In this document: positions 1 through 7,540 of the stretch, one piece after another
Position numbering within the stretch: the first letter of the stretch is position 1
Layout of the letters: each line of letters starts with the position of its first letter
Program-made: the position numbers and the translations under genes
The notes under the pieces: model-generated
What the model was told of the DNA's origin: nothing
The model's database searches: none
Seen by the model: the letters and a program-made list of their open reading frames with translations, nothing else
From: Acidobacteria bacterium UBA7540
GTDB lineage: Bacteria; Acidobacteriota; Terriglobia; UBA7540
DNA length: 18,827 bases
Direction: 5' to 3'
Assembly: GCA_002478145.1 (NCBI GenBank)
Contig: DLMI01000062.1
Location: 1 to 18,827 of the forward strand

Positions 1-168
1 CGTCCCAATTCCCATAAGCGAGGCCTCACCCCATGGCAGATCATCCACCAACTCGATCCCCGCCTCCCCCTTAAACTCTGCTTGCTTCCCCCTGCCTTCC
101 TGGATTACCGTCTCGACGGCCAGGGGGGAAGCGATGTACCCCGACTTCCCTTGTTTACCCCAATGGTT
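1..168 (-). other. Open reading frame running off the left edge, unidentified
   Basis: On the minus strand, the frame downstream of a TGA at 171-169 stays open to the window edge (56 codons). It reads with a protein-like composition, for example a stretch GIELVDDLPWGEASLMGIGT near the edge. The only ATG in frame is at 16-14. TTG/GTG codons occur just before it, so the start cannot be decided. It lies downstream of the glycosyltransferase gene in the same orientation, with about 90 bp between. It could be a truncated gene, the start of a gene continuing outside the window, or chance. I do not recognise the sequence. Confidence 0.2.
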
Positions 169-257
169 TCAGGTGAGACTGCTGGCTTCTCCTGCCAGCC
201 GTCCAGCAGCTTCGACTCTCAGCTCGCGCTTTCTCCCCGCTTCGGCGAATCGCGAAC

Positions 258-2189
258 TTACCGCTGTCGATATCGCTTCCACATCTGTGCCTCCATGTCT
301 GCGCACACTTGCGGAAGCTGTTCCGGATGCTGAGTAAGCTTGAGGATGAACAGACGCCAGTCTTCCGGCATTGCAAGAAACTGCTTGCGTTCCGAAGCCG
401 GCGGAGGACCTCCCGGAGTGCCGGCGGGTGGAATAGCCGGCGGCAGGTGCACCGCCCACATGCAGCCGCCCGCCAGCATTTCGTGTGGATACTGCATCAG
501 CCAGGAGCAGTTGTGTCCGTCCATGATCATGTTGGAAGAGACCACAACCCATTGATTGGCGTCGTCTGGTGTGGGCTGCTGGCAGTTCCAAAATCGCGCT
601 TGCGGCACAGTGACGGTAGGGTCGTTGGCACCGTAGGGATCGAGATCGAGGACCTTCAAGCCGCGCTGGTCGGCGAATTTTCTGACCTCGGGGAGTGCCT
701 GGTTCCAATCCACATTGGAATCGCTCGCCCACCAGTACACCGGATGGCTCCGGGTGAGCGCATTGAAGAATGGAAAATAATTCGGATAGGCGCGCGCAGC
801 CGTGAGGAGGGAACTGGCAGCCAGGAACGCCGTCAGCGCCGTGGCGCCACGAGCCCAGGAGGGAGCCTCGCGATGAAGGCTCTGGATCATTCGTGGCAGC
901 GGCGCCAGCATCAGGATCAAGAGGATGAGTGGAATACTGAAGTGCCGGATGCTGATACTGAGGCGCGTCAGCAAGCAAGCGGAGGTGAAGACGGCGAGGG
1001 AAACCCAAAGCACCCGCCAACGCAAAGCCTCTGCTTTAGGAATGGCGGAAAGCCGCCGCGGATGGCGCTTCTGCTCCAGCGCGATGGCCGGCGCGAGCGC
1101 CAGCAATCCAAGAAAACCGAGTGGCGATTTCAGCACCAGCATGACGGGGAAATAAAACCATACGCCGTGCGGGTAGCCGTGACCGAGAATGAAAGTCGGG
1201 CGGCTGGAGCCGAACGCAAAAACGACCAGCCCGCGAAGGTACAGCCACGGCGGCATGAGCAGCCTGCGCAGGGGCACCCAGGCGGCGCTGTGTCCGATGA
1301 GATAGAGCGCGTCCGTGGACTGATTCAGAGAAAAGAGAAAGTAAAAGCAATAAACCGTGGCCGCCGCCAGGACCGTGCTTTTGAGCGTCCACTGCCAGCG
1401 CAGGCGCCGCCAAGCGCGGAGTTCCGGCTTGCCCTGCGGGGTCTTGGGCAGCGCGAGCAAGCGCGTGCTCAACGCAAACGCTCCGAAGGCAAAAAACAGC
1501 AGCCCGGAAGAGAATTTCGAGAGCAGAGCCCCGGCCAGGCACAGCCCGAAGAGGGCAGCGTTCTTGCGGGTAGGCTGTTGCCATAGATCAGCGAATCGCC
1601 ACAGGGTGAGCAAGCAGAACAAGGTGACGGCCAAGTCCGTGAGAACCAGTGGGCCGAAAACAATAAACGTTGGCGTGCTAACGTAGGCCGCGACTGAAAG
1701 CAATCCGCCCCAATCACCGCCCATCTTTCGGGCGTAGGCGAAGACGACCCAGCCGAGAATCAGCGTGAGCATCAGCATGGGCAGTCTGGCCCACGCCAGC
1801 GTGCGGACCGGATCGTTCCAGCGCGTCAGCAGCCATTCCCCAAATACCCATTCTCCCAGGAACGCGTGCGGCAGGAATTGCGTGCTATTGGTCCAGGAAA
1901 TGTGGGAATAGTCGGCGCGCGTGCCGCGCAGAATCAACGGGATTGCCGCGATCACCTTGGCCAGCGGAGGATGCTCTTCATTGAACCGGAGATCGAGCTT
2001 CTGCCAATAACTCACGCCCGCGCCAATGTGCGCGACTTCATCAAAGGTGACCGACTCGCGCAGAGCCGCGCCGCCTGCCAGAAAGCCCATCAGCGCCAAG
2101 AGCAGGCAGGCGAATGCCGGGGCATACCTGAAGCGCGGCGACTCATTCGCTTCGTTTTGCGGGGAGGGATTTGCTTGGGAAGCTGCCAC
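258..2189 (-). CDS. Integral-membrane glycosyltransferase, GT39/ArnT-like (dolichyl-phosphate-mannose-type) family
   Basis: A 643-residue polytopic membrane protein. Families of this type transfer a sugar from a polyprenyl-phosphate donor to an acceptor on the outer face of the inner membrane. Residues ~22-42 form the first membrane helix. It is followed at once by the family's acidic motif FDE (D50-E51) and by the EEHPPLAK motif (residues 71-78), which form the first periplasmic loop of PMT/ArnT-type enzymes. Many further hydrophobic helices follow to about residue 460. The C-terminal ~160 residues are a soluble, presumably periplasmic domain beginning near DSNVDWNQALPEV and containing a proline-rich stretch (PPAIPPAGTPGGPPP). 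The ATG at 2189 is preceded by AGGTGAG a few bases upstream. The gene is divergent from the aminotransferase gene. Donor and acceptor cannot be read from the sequence. A 3' partner, if any, lies beyond the window. Confidence 0.85.
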   Translation of the reverse strand: MAASQANPSPQNEANESPRFRYAPAFACLLLALMGFLAGGAALRESVTFDEVAHIGAGVSYWQKLDLRFNEEHPPLAKVIAAIPLILRGTRADYSHISWTNSTQFLPHAFLGEWVFGEWLLTRWNDPVRTLAWARLPMLMLTLILGWVVFAYARKMGGDWGGLLSVAAYVSTPTFIVFGPLVLTDLAVTLFCLLTLWRFADLWQQPTRKNAALFGLCLAGALLSKFSSGLLFFAFGAFALSTRLLALPKTPQGKPELRAWRRLRWQWTLKSTVLAAATVYCFYFLFSLNQSTDALYLIGHSAAWVPLRRLLMPPWLYLRGLVVFAFGSSRPTFILGHGYPHGVWFYFPVMLVLKSPLGFLGLLALAPAIALEQKRHPRRLSAIPKAEALRWRVLWVSLAVFTSACLLTRLSISIRHFSIPLILLILMLAPLPRMIQSLHREAPSWARGATALTAFLAASSLLTAARAYPNYFPFFNALTRSHPVYWWASDSNVDWNQALPEVRKFADQRGLKVLDLDPYGANDPTVTVPQARFWNCQQPTPDDANQWVVVSSNMIMDGHNCSWLMQYPHEMLAGGCMWAVHLPPAIPPAGTPGGPPPASERKQFLAMPEDWRLFILKLTQHPEQLPQVCADMEAQMWKRYRQR

Positions 2190-2605
2190 GTCTCACCTGG
2201 AAATCACGGGTCTCGCTTGAGCTGGTACTGCGCACCCCGTCTTGTCCCGGGCAGGTTGCGGGTGGCGCGGCGGTGTGTGCTGCTCAAGTCGTACCGACCG
2301 TTGAGGCCACCAAAGCCCATGGGCTGAGACACCCTGTCATTATAGCGTTTCCAAGGCTCGCATAGGTCACCAAGCCCGTGGCACGGACCTGTCCCCATTG
2401 TTCTTTATCGGAGAGCGCCACTCATGTCTTTGCAGGGACCCCGCAGATTCTGGCTTGAAGCCGCAGCATCTCCGGGCTATCATTTGTAATATTGCACGGG
2501 CGCGAGTGGCAGAAGGGTGTTTTGAGCCGGGTAAGGCACGATTCCAGGAGTAGCCCTGATGGCTGTACCTAGGGCCAGCCGCGGCGGCTTTGAGGAGGCG
2601 CACAG
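2190..2605. other. Divergent intergenic region, no gene seen
   Basis: This 416-bp spacer separates the minus-strand glycosyltransferase from the plus-strand aminotransferase and must hold both promoters. I found no ORF with convincing coding character. An AT-rich stretch around 2480-2495 (TTGTAATATT) could contribute a -10 for the plus-strand gene, but no well-placed -35 accompanies it. I make no promoter call. Confidence 0.4.
2592..2598 (+). promoter_or_regulatory. Strong ribosome binding site deciding the aminotransferase start
   Basis: GAGGAGG lies 7 bp before the ATG at 2606. This fixes the start so that the twin-arginine signal is included in the protein. Confidence 0.7.
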
Positions 2606-3748
2606 ATGATAGCTTCTATTCGCGACGAACGGGACTTCCTGCGGCGAGGCTTCTCCCGCCGCGACTTTACGCGTATTTCATTGCTGCTAGGTGCGGCAGC
2701 CGCGCTCCCCTTTTACAACGAACCTGCGCTGGCGCAATTATCCGACCTTGGCCCATTACCGCCGGACGCTGTGAAAATCAACGCCAACGAGAATCCCATG
2801 GGTCCGTGCCCGGAGGCTGCCGAGGCAATTCAACGCGTGGTGCAGAAGAGCGGCCGGTATATGTACGACGAAGGCATTAAAATGGCTCAGACCCTGGCTG
2901 AGCAGATGGGCCTGAAGCCTTCCTACGCTATAGCGTTTCCAGGCTCGAGCGATCCTCTGCATCGCGCCGTGCTTGCCTACACCTCTCCGACCAAGCCGCT
3001 GGTGATCGCCGATCCGACTTATGAGGCCCCTGAGCGTGCGGCGAAGTTCATCGGTGCGCCGGTCATCCATGTTCCCTTGCGCCCGGACTACTCGCACGAC
3101 GTGAAAGCCATGGCTGCGGCTTCGCCGGACGCCGGACTCATCTATGTCTGCAACCCAAACAATCCCACAGGAACCATCACCCCCAAGACGGACGTCGAAT
3201 GGCTGGTGGCTAACAAGCCGGCAGGCGCTGTGGTCATGATCGACGAAGCTAACATTCATTGGAGCGAAGAACCGTTCGCCACCGGCCTGGTCGGCGCGGA
3301 CAAGGATGTGATCATCCTGCGCACTTTCTCGAAAATCTACGGCATGGCAGGCCTGCGCGCCGGAGTGTCCCTGGGCCGTCCCGACTTGATCACCAAGTTG
3401 AAAGACTACGGTCCACCCTCCATGCCCGTCACTGCCATGGTGGCCGCCTCAGCCAGCCTGGCGGTCAAGAACCTCGTCCCCGAGCGCCGTAAGATCGTCG
3501 CTGACATCCGAAACGATGTCTTCGATTGGATGACCAGGAAGAACTATTCCTTTATCCCTTCGGTAGCAAACATGTTCATGGTGGATGTGAAGCGTCCGGG
3601 CCAGGAAGTTGCACAAGCCATGGCTGCGCAGAACGTCTACATCGGGCGAGTCTGGCCCATCTGGCCAACCTATGTGCGCGTTACCGTAGGCTCGCGTGAG
3701 GATATGGAAAAATTCAAGACGGCGTTCGAAAAGGTGATGAACGCCTGA
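2606..3748 (+). CDS. Tat-exported PLP-dependent aminotransferase, histidinol-phosphate aminotransferase-like
   Basis: A 380-residue fold-type I aminotransferase. Visible hallmarks are NPNNPTG at residues 183-189, an Asp of the DEA motif at D213, the PLP lysine in TFSKIYGMAGLRAG (K243), and a C-terminal RVTVG with the substrate-carboxylate arginine. The D-to-K spacing of 30 matches E. coli HisC (D184/K214). The N-terminus has a twin-arginine signal: SRRDFTRI at 17-24, a hydrophobic stretch at 25-36, and a likely cleavage after ALA at 41-43. The mature enzyme is therefore probably periplasmic or membrane-tethered, which is odd for histidine biosynthesis, and no his genes are nearby. HisC normally has DEAY, and here the fourth residue is Asn (N216). 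The substrate is unknown; an amino-acid or phosphonate-like compound is possible. Confident on fold and export, not on reaction. Confidence 0.85.
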   Translation: MIASIRDERDFLRRGFSRRDFTRISLLLGAAAALPFYNEPALAQLSDLGPLPPDAVKINANENPMGPCPEAAEAIQRVVQKSGRYMYDEGIKMAQTLAEQMGLKPSYAIAFPGSSDPLHRAVLAYTSPTKPLVIADPTYEAPERAAKFIGAPVIHVPLRPDYSHDVKAMAAASPDAGLIYVCNPNNPTGTITPKTDVEWLVANKPAGAVVMIDEANIHWSEEPFATGLVGADKDVIILRTFSKIYGMAGLRAGVSLGRPDLITKLKDYGPPSMPVTAMVAASASLAVKNLVPERRKIVADIRNDVFDWMTRKNYSFIPSVANMFMVDVKRPGQEVAQAMAAQNVYIGRVWPIWPTYVRVTVGSREDMEKFKTAFEKVMNA

Positions 3749-3782
3749 TGGACTGACGGCCTCATGATTTAGAACCACGCGG

Positions 3783-4014
3783 GGCGGGCCAGTTCGCCGT
3801 ATGGCCGAGACACCCATTGCCCCATCTTCCCCGTAGTAGCAGTCACGCCAGCTCCCGGTCCGCGTTGATTTCCCCTCGCCGTATCACAGCCAAATGACCC
3901 AGCCTGACATCCGTACACTCCTCTGCCCTGCTGTCATTCTGAGTCCGCCATTCTTATTGGCGGACGAACCCGCCGCGGCGGGTCGCTCTGGACTTTTCCG
4001 CCGACCAACAGCAG
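3783..4014 (+). repeat. Direct repeat copy A (~232 bp), left border of the AbiE-like island
   Basis: Matches 6863-7094 base for base without indels, with roughly a dozen substitutions (about 95% identity). Similarity ends abruptly on both sides. The right part folds: an outer inverted pair CCCTGCTGT (3926-3934) / ACAGCAGGG (4008-4016) encloses a perfect stem GTCCGCC/GGCGGAC (3943-3949/3959-3965) and a 14-bp palindrome CCCGCCGCGGCGGG (3969-3982). No terminal inverted repeats or transposase were seen. It is probably a dispersed intergenic repeat or a non-autonomous element. Confidence 0.85.
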
Positions 4015-4742
4015 GGCGATCCCGCTGTAGCGGGACCGCAGGACGGGATGCCGCTTTGCGGGAGACTGAGCGGGCGCTTTCGCGAACCTCGTAGCGTCGC
4101 GGTACTGCCCCGAATAAAACGACCTTACTTCTTCGACCGTCAGCTTCAGGTTAGGGTCGGCGAGTTTCAGACCTATGTAGGTGAATTCCCTTTTCAAGGT
4201 GGCAGCCTGGAGCCTTCGCCTTCACCTCCTGTGTAGAATGTCAGAACTAGTGAAGTTGTGAGCCACACTTCTTGAGAAAACGTGCCACAACTAGTGACAG
4301 GACCCGATCCGTACTCGGCAACCCGGCACTTTGTGCAGGCGCAATGGCAATGGGAATTGAGCGACTGCGCAAGATAACTTCTGAATGGGCGACGTCAATT
4401 GAACGGATTCGTAAACGAAGCGGCGTTACACTTGGTCTATTCTAGTCGGCGGCTATTTTCCGGGAAGGCGACTTTCAGGCTGAATCCAGAACACGCAACG
4501 GAACTGCTTGGGTGGGAGCAAGTTGTGAGCCGGTATTCTTCCGACCGCCAGTTGCTTGCGAGCAAACCGATGCGTTACTGCGGGGTGGGAAACCACCTGT
4601 CCAGACGCGGTGTGGCGCGCGCATGGACAGAAGGCGGCCACCGCCAAGCTGCAAGAGATCGCTCGGCTCACCAAGGTCAAGGTTTTTCTGACCTTGCACT
4701 ATTGCTGCGGTGTTGGCAATTAGGCGCGATTGCAGGGTCGGT
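4015..4742. other. Decayed intergenic stretch with coding remnants
   Basis: No intact gene here. After repeat A come a hairpin (CCCGCTGTAGCGGG, 4021-4034) and then the PRTRC-like fragment listed separately. A 33-codon plus-strand frame at 4344-4445 (starting MAMGIERLRKITSEW) and a protein-like tail ending at a TAG near 4722 read like pieces of disrupted genes. I could not assign either. An inverted pair AGTTGTG/CACAACT lies at about 4254-4295. A longer plus-strand frame at 4399-4860 runs into the nucleotidyltransferase gene on the other strand and does not look coding. Confidence 0.4.
4096..4206 (-). pseudogene. Fragment resembling PRTRC system protein C
   Basis: Read on the minus strand, the segment gives AATLKREFTYIGLKLADPN followed by LKLTVEEVRSFYSGQYRD. 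This matches from memory the core pattern of PRTRC protein C (T-L-x-R-x-F-x-Y, LADP-N/D, EEVR-x-FY). PRTRC C is a ~70-residue protein of the ParB-related/ThiF-related cassette. The similarity stops after SGQYRD, where GC-rich hairpin sequence next to repeat A begins. An AGGAGG at 4230-4225 lies upstream but not in frame with a usable ATG. Only a TTG (4197) could start this frame. No other PRTRC genes are present, so this is a remnant. The assignment rests on a short match. Confidence 0.5.
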
Positions 4743-5612
4743 CTATCGGTCTTCGACGCCTTTTACAAGCTCCTGCAGAAGAGTTAGTAGCTCATCGAAG
4801 CGATTTCCGCTTTCCTTATCGGGCACACTCCCGGCTGGCATCATGCTTCGAATCAGGTGATACGGACCTTGATCGGCTGTTTCCCTTGCAAGTATCTCTG
4901 TGATCCTCCCAATAGTTTCTGGCTCTCCGATTCTCGCGAGGTCACGCCCCAGCAATCTGGCGCCCGCTCGAACGTAATCAAAGTTCTCAACCTCCACCAA
5001 ATCAATGTGCTTTTCGAAGAGTCGATCATGGTTTCCAGCGTCCAGGTATCGCTCCAGGATGAATGCCAAGTCTACCGCGTCTCTGGATCTCTCCTGAGGG
5101 CGATCCGCCCACGAGATAAGCTTCATGATCGCCAAACCGGGAGTTGACGCCACCAAGATGTCGAGAGGTGGAGTGGCCCTCACCCTAACCCCGAGCGCCG
5201 CCCGGTAGGCGTCCTCAAATCCCACCATACTCATCACAACCGCCCCATCCGGGGGCCAACGAATCTCCCCTTGGGCGCCGGCAATCCCTCCGAATGGCAA
5301 GATATCTACGAGTAATTCGCCTCGGTACACCAGCCGCTGGACTTCTTTGGTTTCTTTGAACAGTCCAGTGATCATTAGTGACTCCGTCAATTTCTCAAAC
5401 TCAGCCCAACTGGAGACGCGAACGCCGAAATCTTTGTCGTTTGTGGCACGCCGGCTTGGCCGTCCGTGGCCGAGCTCAAAGATCATGTCCCTTGCGGTTG
5501 CGCCAACCACGAAGAACGCGAGGCCCAGTGCCCCCGCCGTCTCGCTGAGCGTTGTAAAGAGAGCCAAAGTCAGTGGATCAATCTTCCCGGACAAGTCCAG
5601 CAAGTTGCTCAT
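4743..5612 (-). CDS. AbiEii-like nucleotidyltransferase (putative type IV toxin)
   Basis: A 289-residue protein with a DNA polymerase beta-type nucleotidyltransferase core. Residues 33-64 contain FFVVGATARD followed by the paired acids D59-x-D61 (NDKDFGV). The third acid is probably D103 in ELLVDILPF. A later helix KLISWADRPQERSRDAVDL matches the K...R..RD..DL pattern of AbiEii/AbiGii toxins. In characterised AbiE systems the toxin is a GTP-binding nucleotidyltransferase that limits growth and can abort phage infection. The target here is unknown. The ATG at 5612 was chosen because residues beyond it have no family character. It overlaps the end of the upstream gene by 35 bp, which indicates translational coupling as the second gene of an operon. 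Confidence 0.72.
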   Translation of the reverse strand: MSNLLDLSGKIDPLTLALFTTLSETAGALGLAFFVVGATARDMIFELGHGRPSRRATNDKDFGVRVSSWAEFEKLTESLMITGLFKETKEVQRLVYRGELLVDILPFGGIAGAQGEIRWPPDGAVVMSMVGFEDAYRAALGVRVRATPPLDILVASTPGLAIMKLISWADRPQERSRDAVDLAFILERYLDAGNHDRLFEKHIDLVEVENFDYVRAGARLLGRDLARIGEPETIGRITEILARETADQGPYHLIRSMMPAGSVPDKESGNRFDELLTLLQELVKGVEDR

Positions 5613-6609
5613 CGTATATCTGCCTTGCCGTCTCAAGGTTGCGAGTGTCCCCTGCTGCCAGCAGGTCGGCGTATACAAGCAAGGGGTGTACGATTTCGGG
5701 GTTGGTCCAATCACACGTCGTATCCCAGAAGGCCTTGAGTATTTCGACGTTTCCTTTTGCGTCTGTGCGCAATCGGTTAGCAGCCAGAAATCTCCCGGGC
5801 GTATCGCGGATGTACACGGTCATGAACTCCGGCTTCAGGTAACCAGTAAGACGCGCGGCGGCTGGTTCAGCACCCCAGTAGGCGTGAAAGTCACCTATGC
5901 GCGTTTGCTCCCACCATTTCGGATCGGGTGCGGCGAACCTTCCAAGAAGCAGCTTTGGCCGTAGCTGGTTGGGAAAGGTTCCCACCCAACGTTCAAGCAA
6001 CTGTTGTTTGCGAATCAACCTTCGACCACGTTTACCCATGATCAGGAGGTGGCCGAGCCTTGTCAGATCGTCCAGGACCCAGGCCACAGTGCCCAGCGCA
6101 ACATGGGTAGTCTGCGCGATTGTCCGAAAGGGAGCGTCAGCCAATTCTTGCTGGCAGAGCAGCGCGAATACTACCTTCAGGCCCGCGGGCACAAAGGCAC
6201 GGGTGGGCCTTTCCCTGGGGAATCTTTGGGGTGCGTGACCTTTCATGTAAACAAAAATAGGGGGAGCGTTCAGGTACGCATTTCCCAAAGTATCCAGGAA
6301 GGGGATATCCACCTGTTTCAGCCGCTCTGCCATGTTCGGGTTCACATACTGTGTTACCAAAAGAGCCTTTTCCGGAAGCCGCTTCATCTGGTCGATCGCT
6401 TGACCAAGAGTTTGAGGGTCCAGCATTCGCTTCACTTCTGCATCAAAACGCCTCTCCGCGTGAGGGAATTCAAAGCGCAATCTTGCATCCGCTCGAGGCC
6501 AGCCTCGCCGGGGCCTCAATTGCTGCATACGGACACGAATTCCGGTGGTCCGACGAAATGCCTCAATGGCCTTTTGTAAGACTTCCGTTTCGGTCTCGCG
6601 GAGCTCCAT
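5578..6609 (-). CDS. AbiEi-like antitoxin/transcriptional regulator with nuclease-like N-terminal domain
   Basis: A 343-residue partner of the nucleotidyltransferase. Residues ~1-125 look like a restriction-endonuclease-like fold: D41, then FDAEVK with E58 and K60, a QAIDQM helix (70-75), LLVTQYVN and FLDTLGNAYLNAPPIFVYMKG. The last block is typical of AbiEi-family antitoxins encoded beside nucleotidyltransferases. A winged-helix-like section follows (AFVPAGLKVVFALLCQQEL to about LIMGKRGRRLIRKQ), then a C-terminal domain of ~150 residues. In known AbiE systems the antitoxin represses its own operon and neutralises the toxin genetically. The ATG at 6609 is preferred to an in-frame TTG 36 bp upstream. 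GGGGG lies about 13 bp before the ATG. It is the first gene of the operon, and its promoter at 6664-6699 has an operator-like palindrome. Confidence 0.72.
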   Translation of the reverse strand: MELRETETEVLQKAIEAFRRTTGIRVRMQQLRPRRGWPRADARLRFEFPHAERRFDAEVKRMLDPQTLGQAIDQMKRLPEKALLVTQYVNPNMAERLKQVDIPFLDTLGNAYLNAPPIFVYMKGHAPQRFPRERPTRAFVPAGLKVVFALLCQQELADAPFRTIAQTTHVALGTVAWVLDDLTRLGHLLIMGKRGRRLIRKQQLLERWVGTFPNQLRPKLLLGRFAAPDPKWWEQTRIGDFHAYWGAEPAAARLTGYLKPEFMTVYIRDTPGRFLAANRLRTDAKGNVEILKAFWDTTCDWTNPEIVHPLLVYADLLAAGDTRNLETARQIYDEQLAGLVRED

Positions 6610-6862
6610 TTCCGACAAACCCCCGGTTCCTGCCCTTCGAGGCAAAAGTTCGCTCTTGGGCGATGTTCATTATAAATGAACAGAATAAGGAAATGAACAA
6701 CAGTTTTCGGAGCCTTTTCAGAATTCGACCAAAACGTAACCCGTGCGATCATCTCGGCTTCCCAGTTGAAACATCTCGGCCTTGTCTTTAACGGCTCAAA
6801 CCCTGGACGGCTTGCTCGCCCGCATCCCCACTCAGCGCTGGTCGCAGCGTCAATTTGGATGG
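6610..6862. other. Upstream region of the AbiE-like operon, otherwise empty
   Basis: Apart from the promoter/operator listed separately, this 253-bp stretch between the antitoxin gene and repeat B holds no gene that I can support. Confidence 0.4.
6664..6699 (-). promoter_or_regulatory. Promoter/operator of the AbiE-like operon
   Basis: On the minus strand a perfect -10, TATAAT (6674-6669), lies in an inverted repeat TGTTCAT-TATAA-ATGAACA (6664-6682). A further ATGAACA half-site is at 6693-6699. The -35 is poor (TTCATT at about 17 bp). Transcription would start near 6660, about 50 bp before the ATG at 6609. The layout is what a self-repressing antitoxin would need. Confidence 0.6.
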
Positions 6863-7094
6863 AGCAGGCCAGTTCCCCGTATGGCCGAGACACCCATTGC
6901 CCCATCTTCCCCGTAGTAGCAGGCACGCCAGCTCCCGGTCCGCGTTGATTTCCCCTCGTCGTATCACAGCCAAATGGCTCAGCCTGACATCTGTGCACTC
7001 CTCTGCCCTGCTGTCATTCTGCGTCCGTCATTCTTATTGGCGGACGAACCCGGCGCGGCGGGTCGCTCTGGACTTTTCCGCCGACCAACAGCAG
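6863..7094 (+). repeat. Direct repeat copy B (~232 bp), right border of the AbiE-like island
   Basis: Second copy of the repeat at 3783-4014 in the same orientation. The internal stems are kept with single changes: GTCCGTC pairs with GGCGGAC through a G-T wobble, and CCCGGCGCGGCGGG is one base off a palindrome. It ends about 50 bp before the padR promoter. Confidence 0.85.
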
Positions 7095-7143
7095 GACGAG
7101 TGGCGCACGATCGTCGCCGCTCTCTGACGCCTAACTTGTTGGG

Positions 7144-7184
7144 TTGACATCTTACCCAAAGTGTGGATACTTGGGTTATATGTC
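7144..7184 (+). promoter_or_regulatory. padR promoter with palindromic operator overlapping the start codon
   Basis: TTGACA (7144-7149) and GATACT (7166-7171) are 16 bp apart and would start transcription at about 7178. The ATG is at 7180, so the mRNA may be leaderless. An inverted repeat covers the whole promoter: GACATCTTACCCAA (7146-7159), 11 bp, TTGGGTTATATGTC (7171-7184), with 12 of 14 positions paired. This is a strong candidate for the PadR binding site and autoregulation. Confidence 0.65.
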
Positions 7185-7536
7185 TACCCAAAAGGAGAAA
7201 GACCGGCTGGAACTCTTACAAGGCACGCTGGACCTGCTGATCCTGCGCACGCTGATCTTCGGCCCGCAGCACGGGCAGGGCATCGCGCGCACCATTCAGC
7301 AGACCTCCGAGGACGAACTGCTGGTCGAGCACGGGGCGCTTTATCCCGCGCTCCAGCGCCTGGAAGAGCGGGGTTGGATCGCGGCCGACTGGGGTACCTC
7401 CGCGCACAACCGCAAGGCGCGCTTCTACACGCTCACGCGAGTGGGCCGCAAGCAGCTCGTCAAAGAGACGACCAAGTGGCGGCGACTGGCGGCGGCCATC
7501 GGGCGGGTTCTGGGGCCCGAGGCCGGGGAGGGTTAA
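7180..7536 (+). CDS. PadR family transcriptional regulator
   Basis: A 118-residue winged-helix regulator of the short PadR type that typically precedes ADOP permease genes. Residues 11-29 ([19 protein letters not shown]) form the first helices. [10 protein letters not shown] and [19 protein letters not shown] (~48-65) form the recognition part, and [16 protein letters not shown] (79-93) is the wing/last helix characteristic of the family. The start at ATG 7180 is chosen over a TTG at 7144, because that TTG is the promoter -35. The stop is 4 bp before the permease ATG, so the two are co-transcribed. It likely represses this operon in response to an unknown ligand. Its last ~17 codons are duplicated before the second permease. 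Confidence 0.85.
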   Translation: MSTQKEKDRLELLQGTLDLLILRTLIFGPQHGQGIARTIQQTSEDELLVEHGALYPALQRLEERGWIAADWGTSAHNRKARFYTLTRVGRKQLVKETTKWRRLAAAIGRVLGPEAGEG

Positions 7537-7540
7537 TGCC

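Noticed and set aside
309..1586. Long plus-strand open frame (425 codons)
   Set aside because: It is the antisense shadow of the GT39 gene: Arg/Gln-rich with no domain, while the opposite frame has clear motifs and membrane helices.
2930..2952. Short match 'TATAGCGTTTCCA..GGCTCG' shared by 2340-2360 and 2930-2945
   Set aside because: About 20 bp with an indel, one copy inside a coding region; probably chance.
2756..3259. Minus-strand open frame of 167 codons within the aminotransferase
   Set aside because: Antisense to a gene with intact catalytic motifs; no features of its own.
4673..4695. Hairpin AAGGTCA/TGACCTT as a terminator for the AbiE-like operon
   Set aside because: The stem is short and no T-run follows on the minus strand.
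4399..4860. Plus-strand open frame of 153 codons
   Set aside because: Composition is not protein-like, it has no ribosome site, and it overlaps the 3' end of the nucleotidyltransferase on the other strand.
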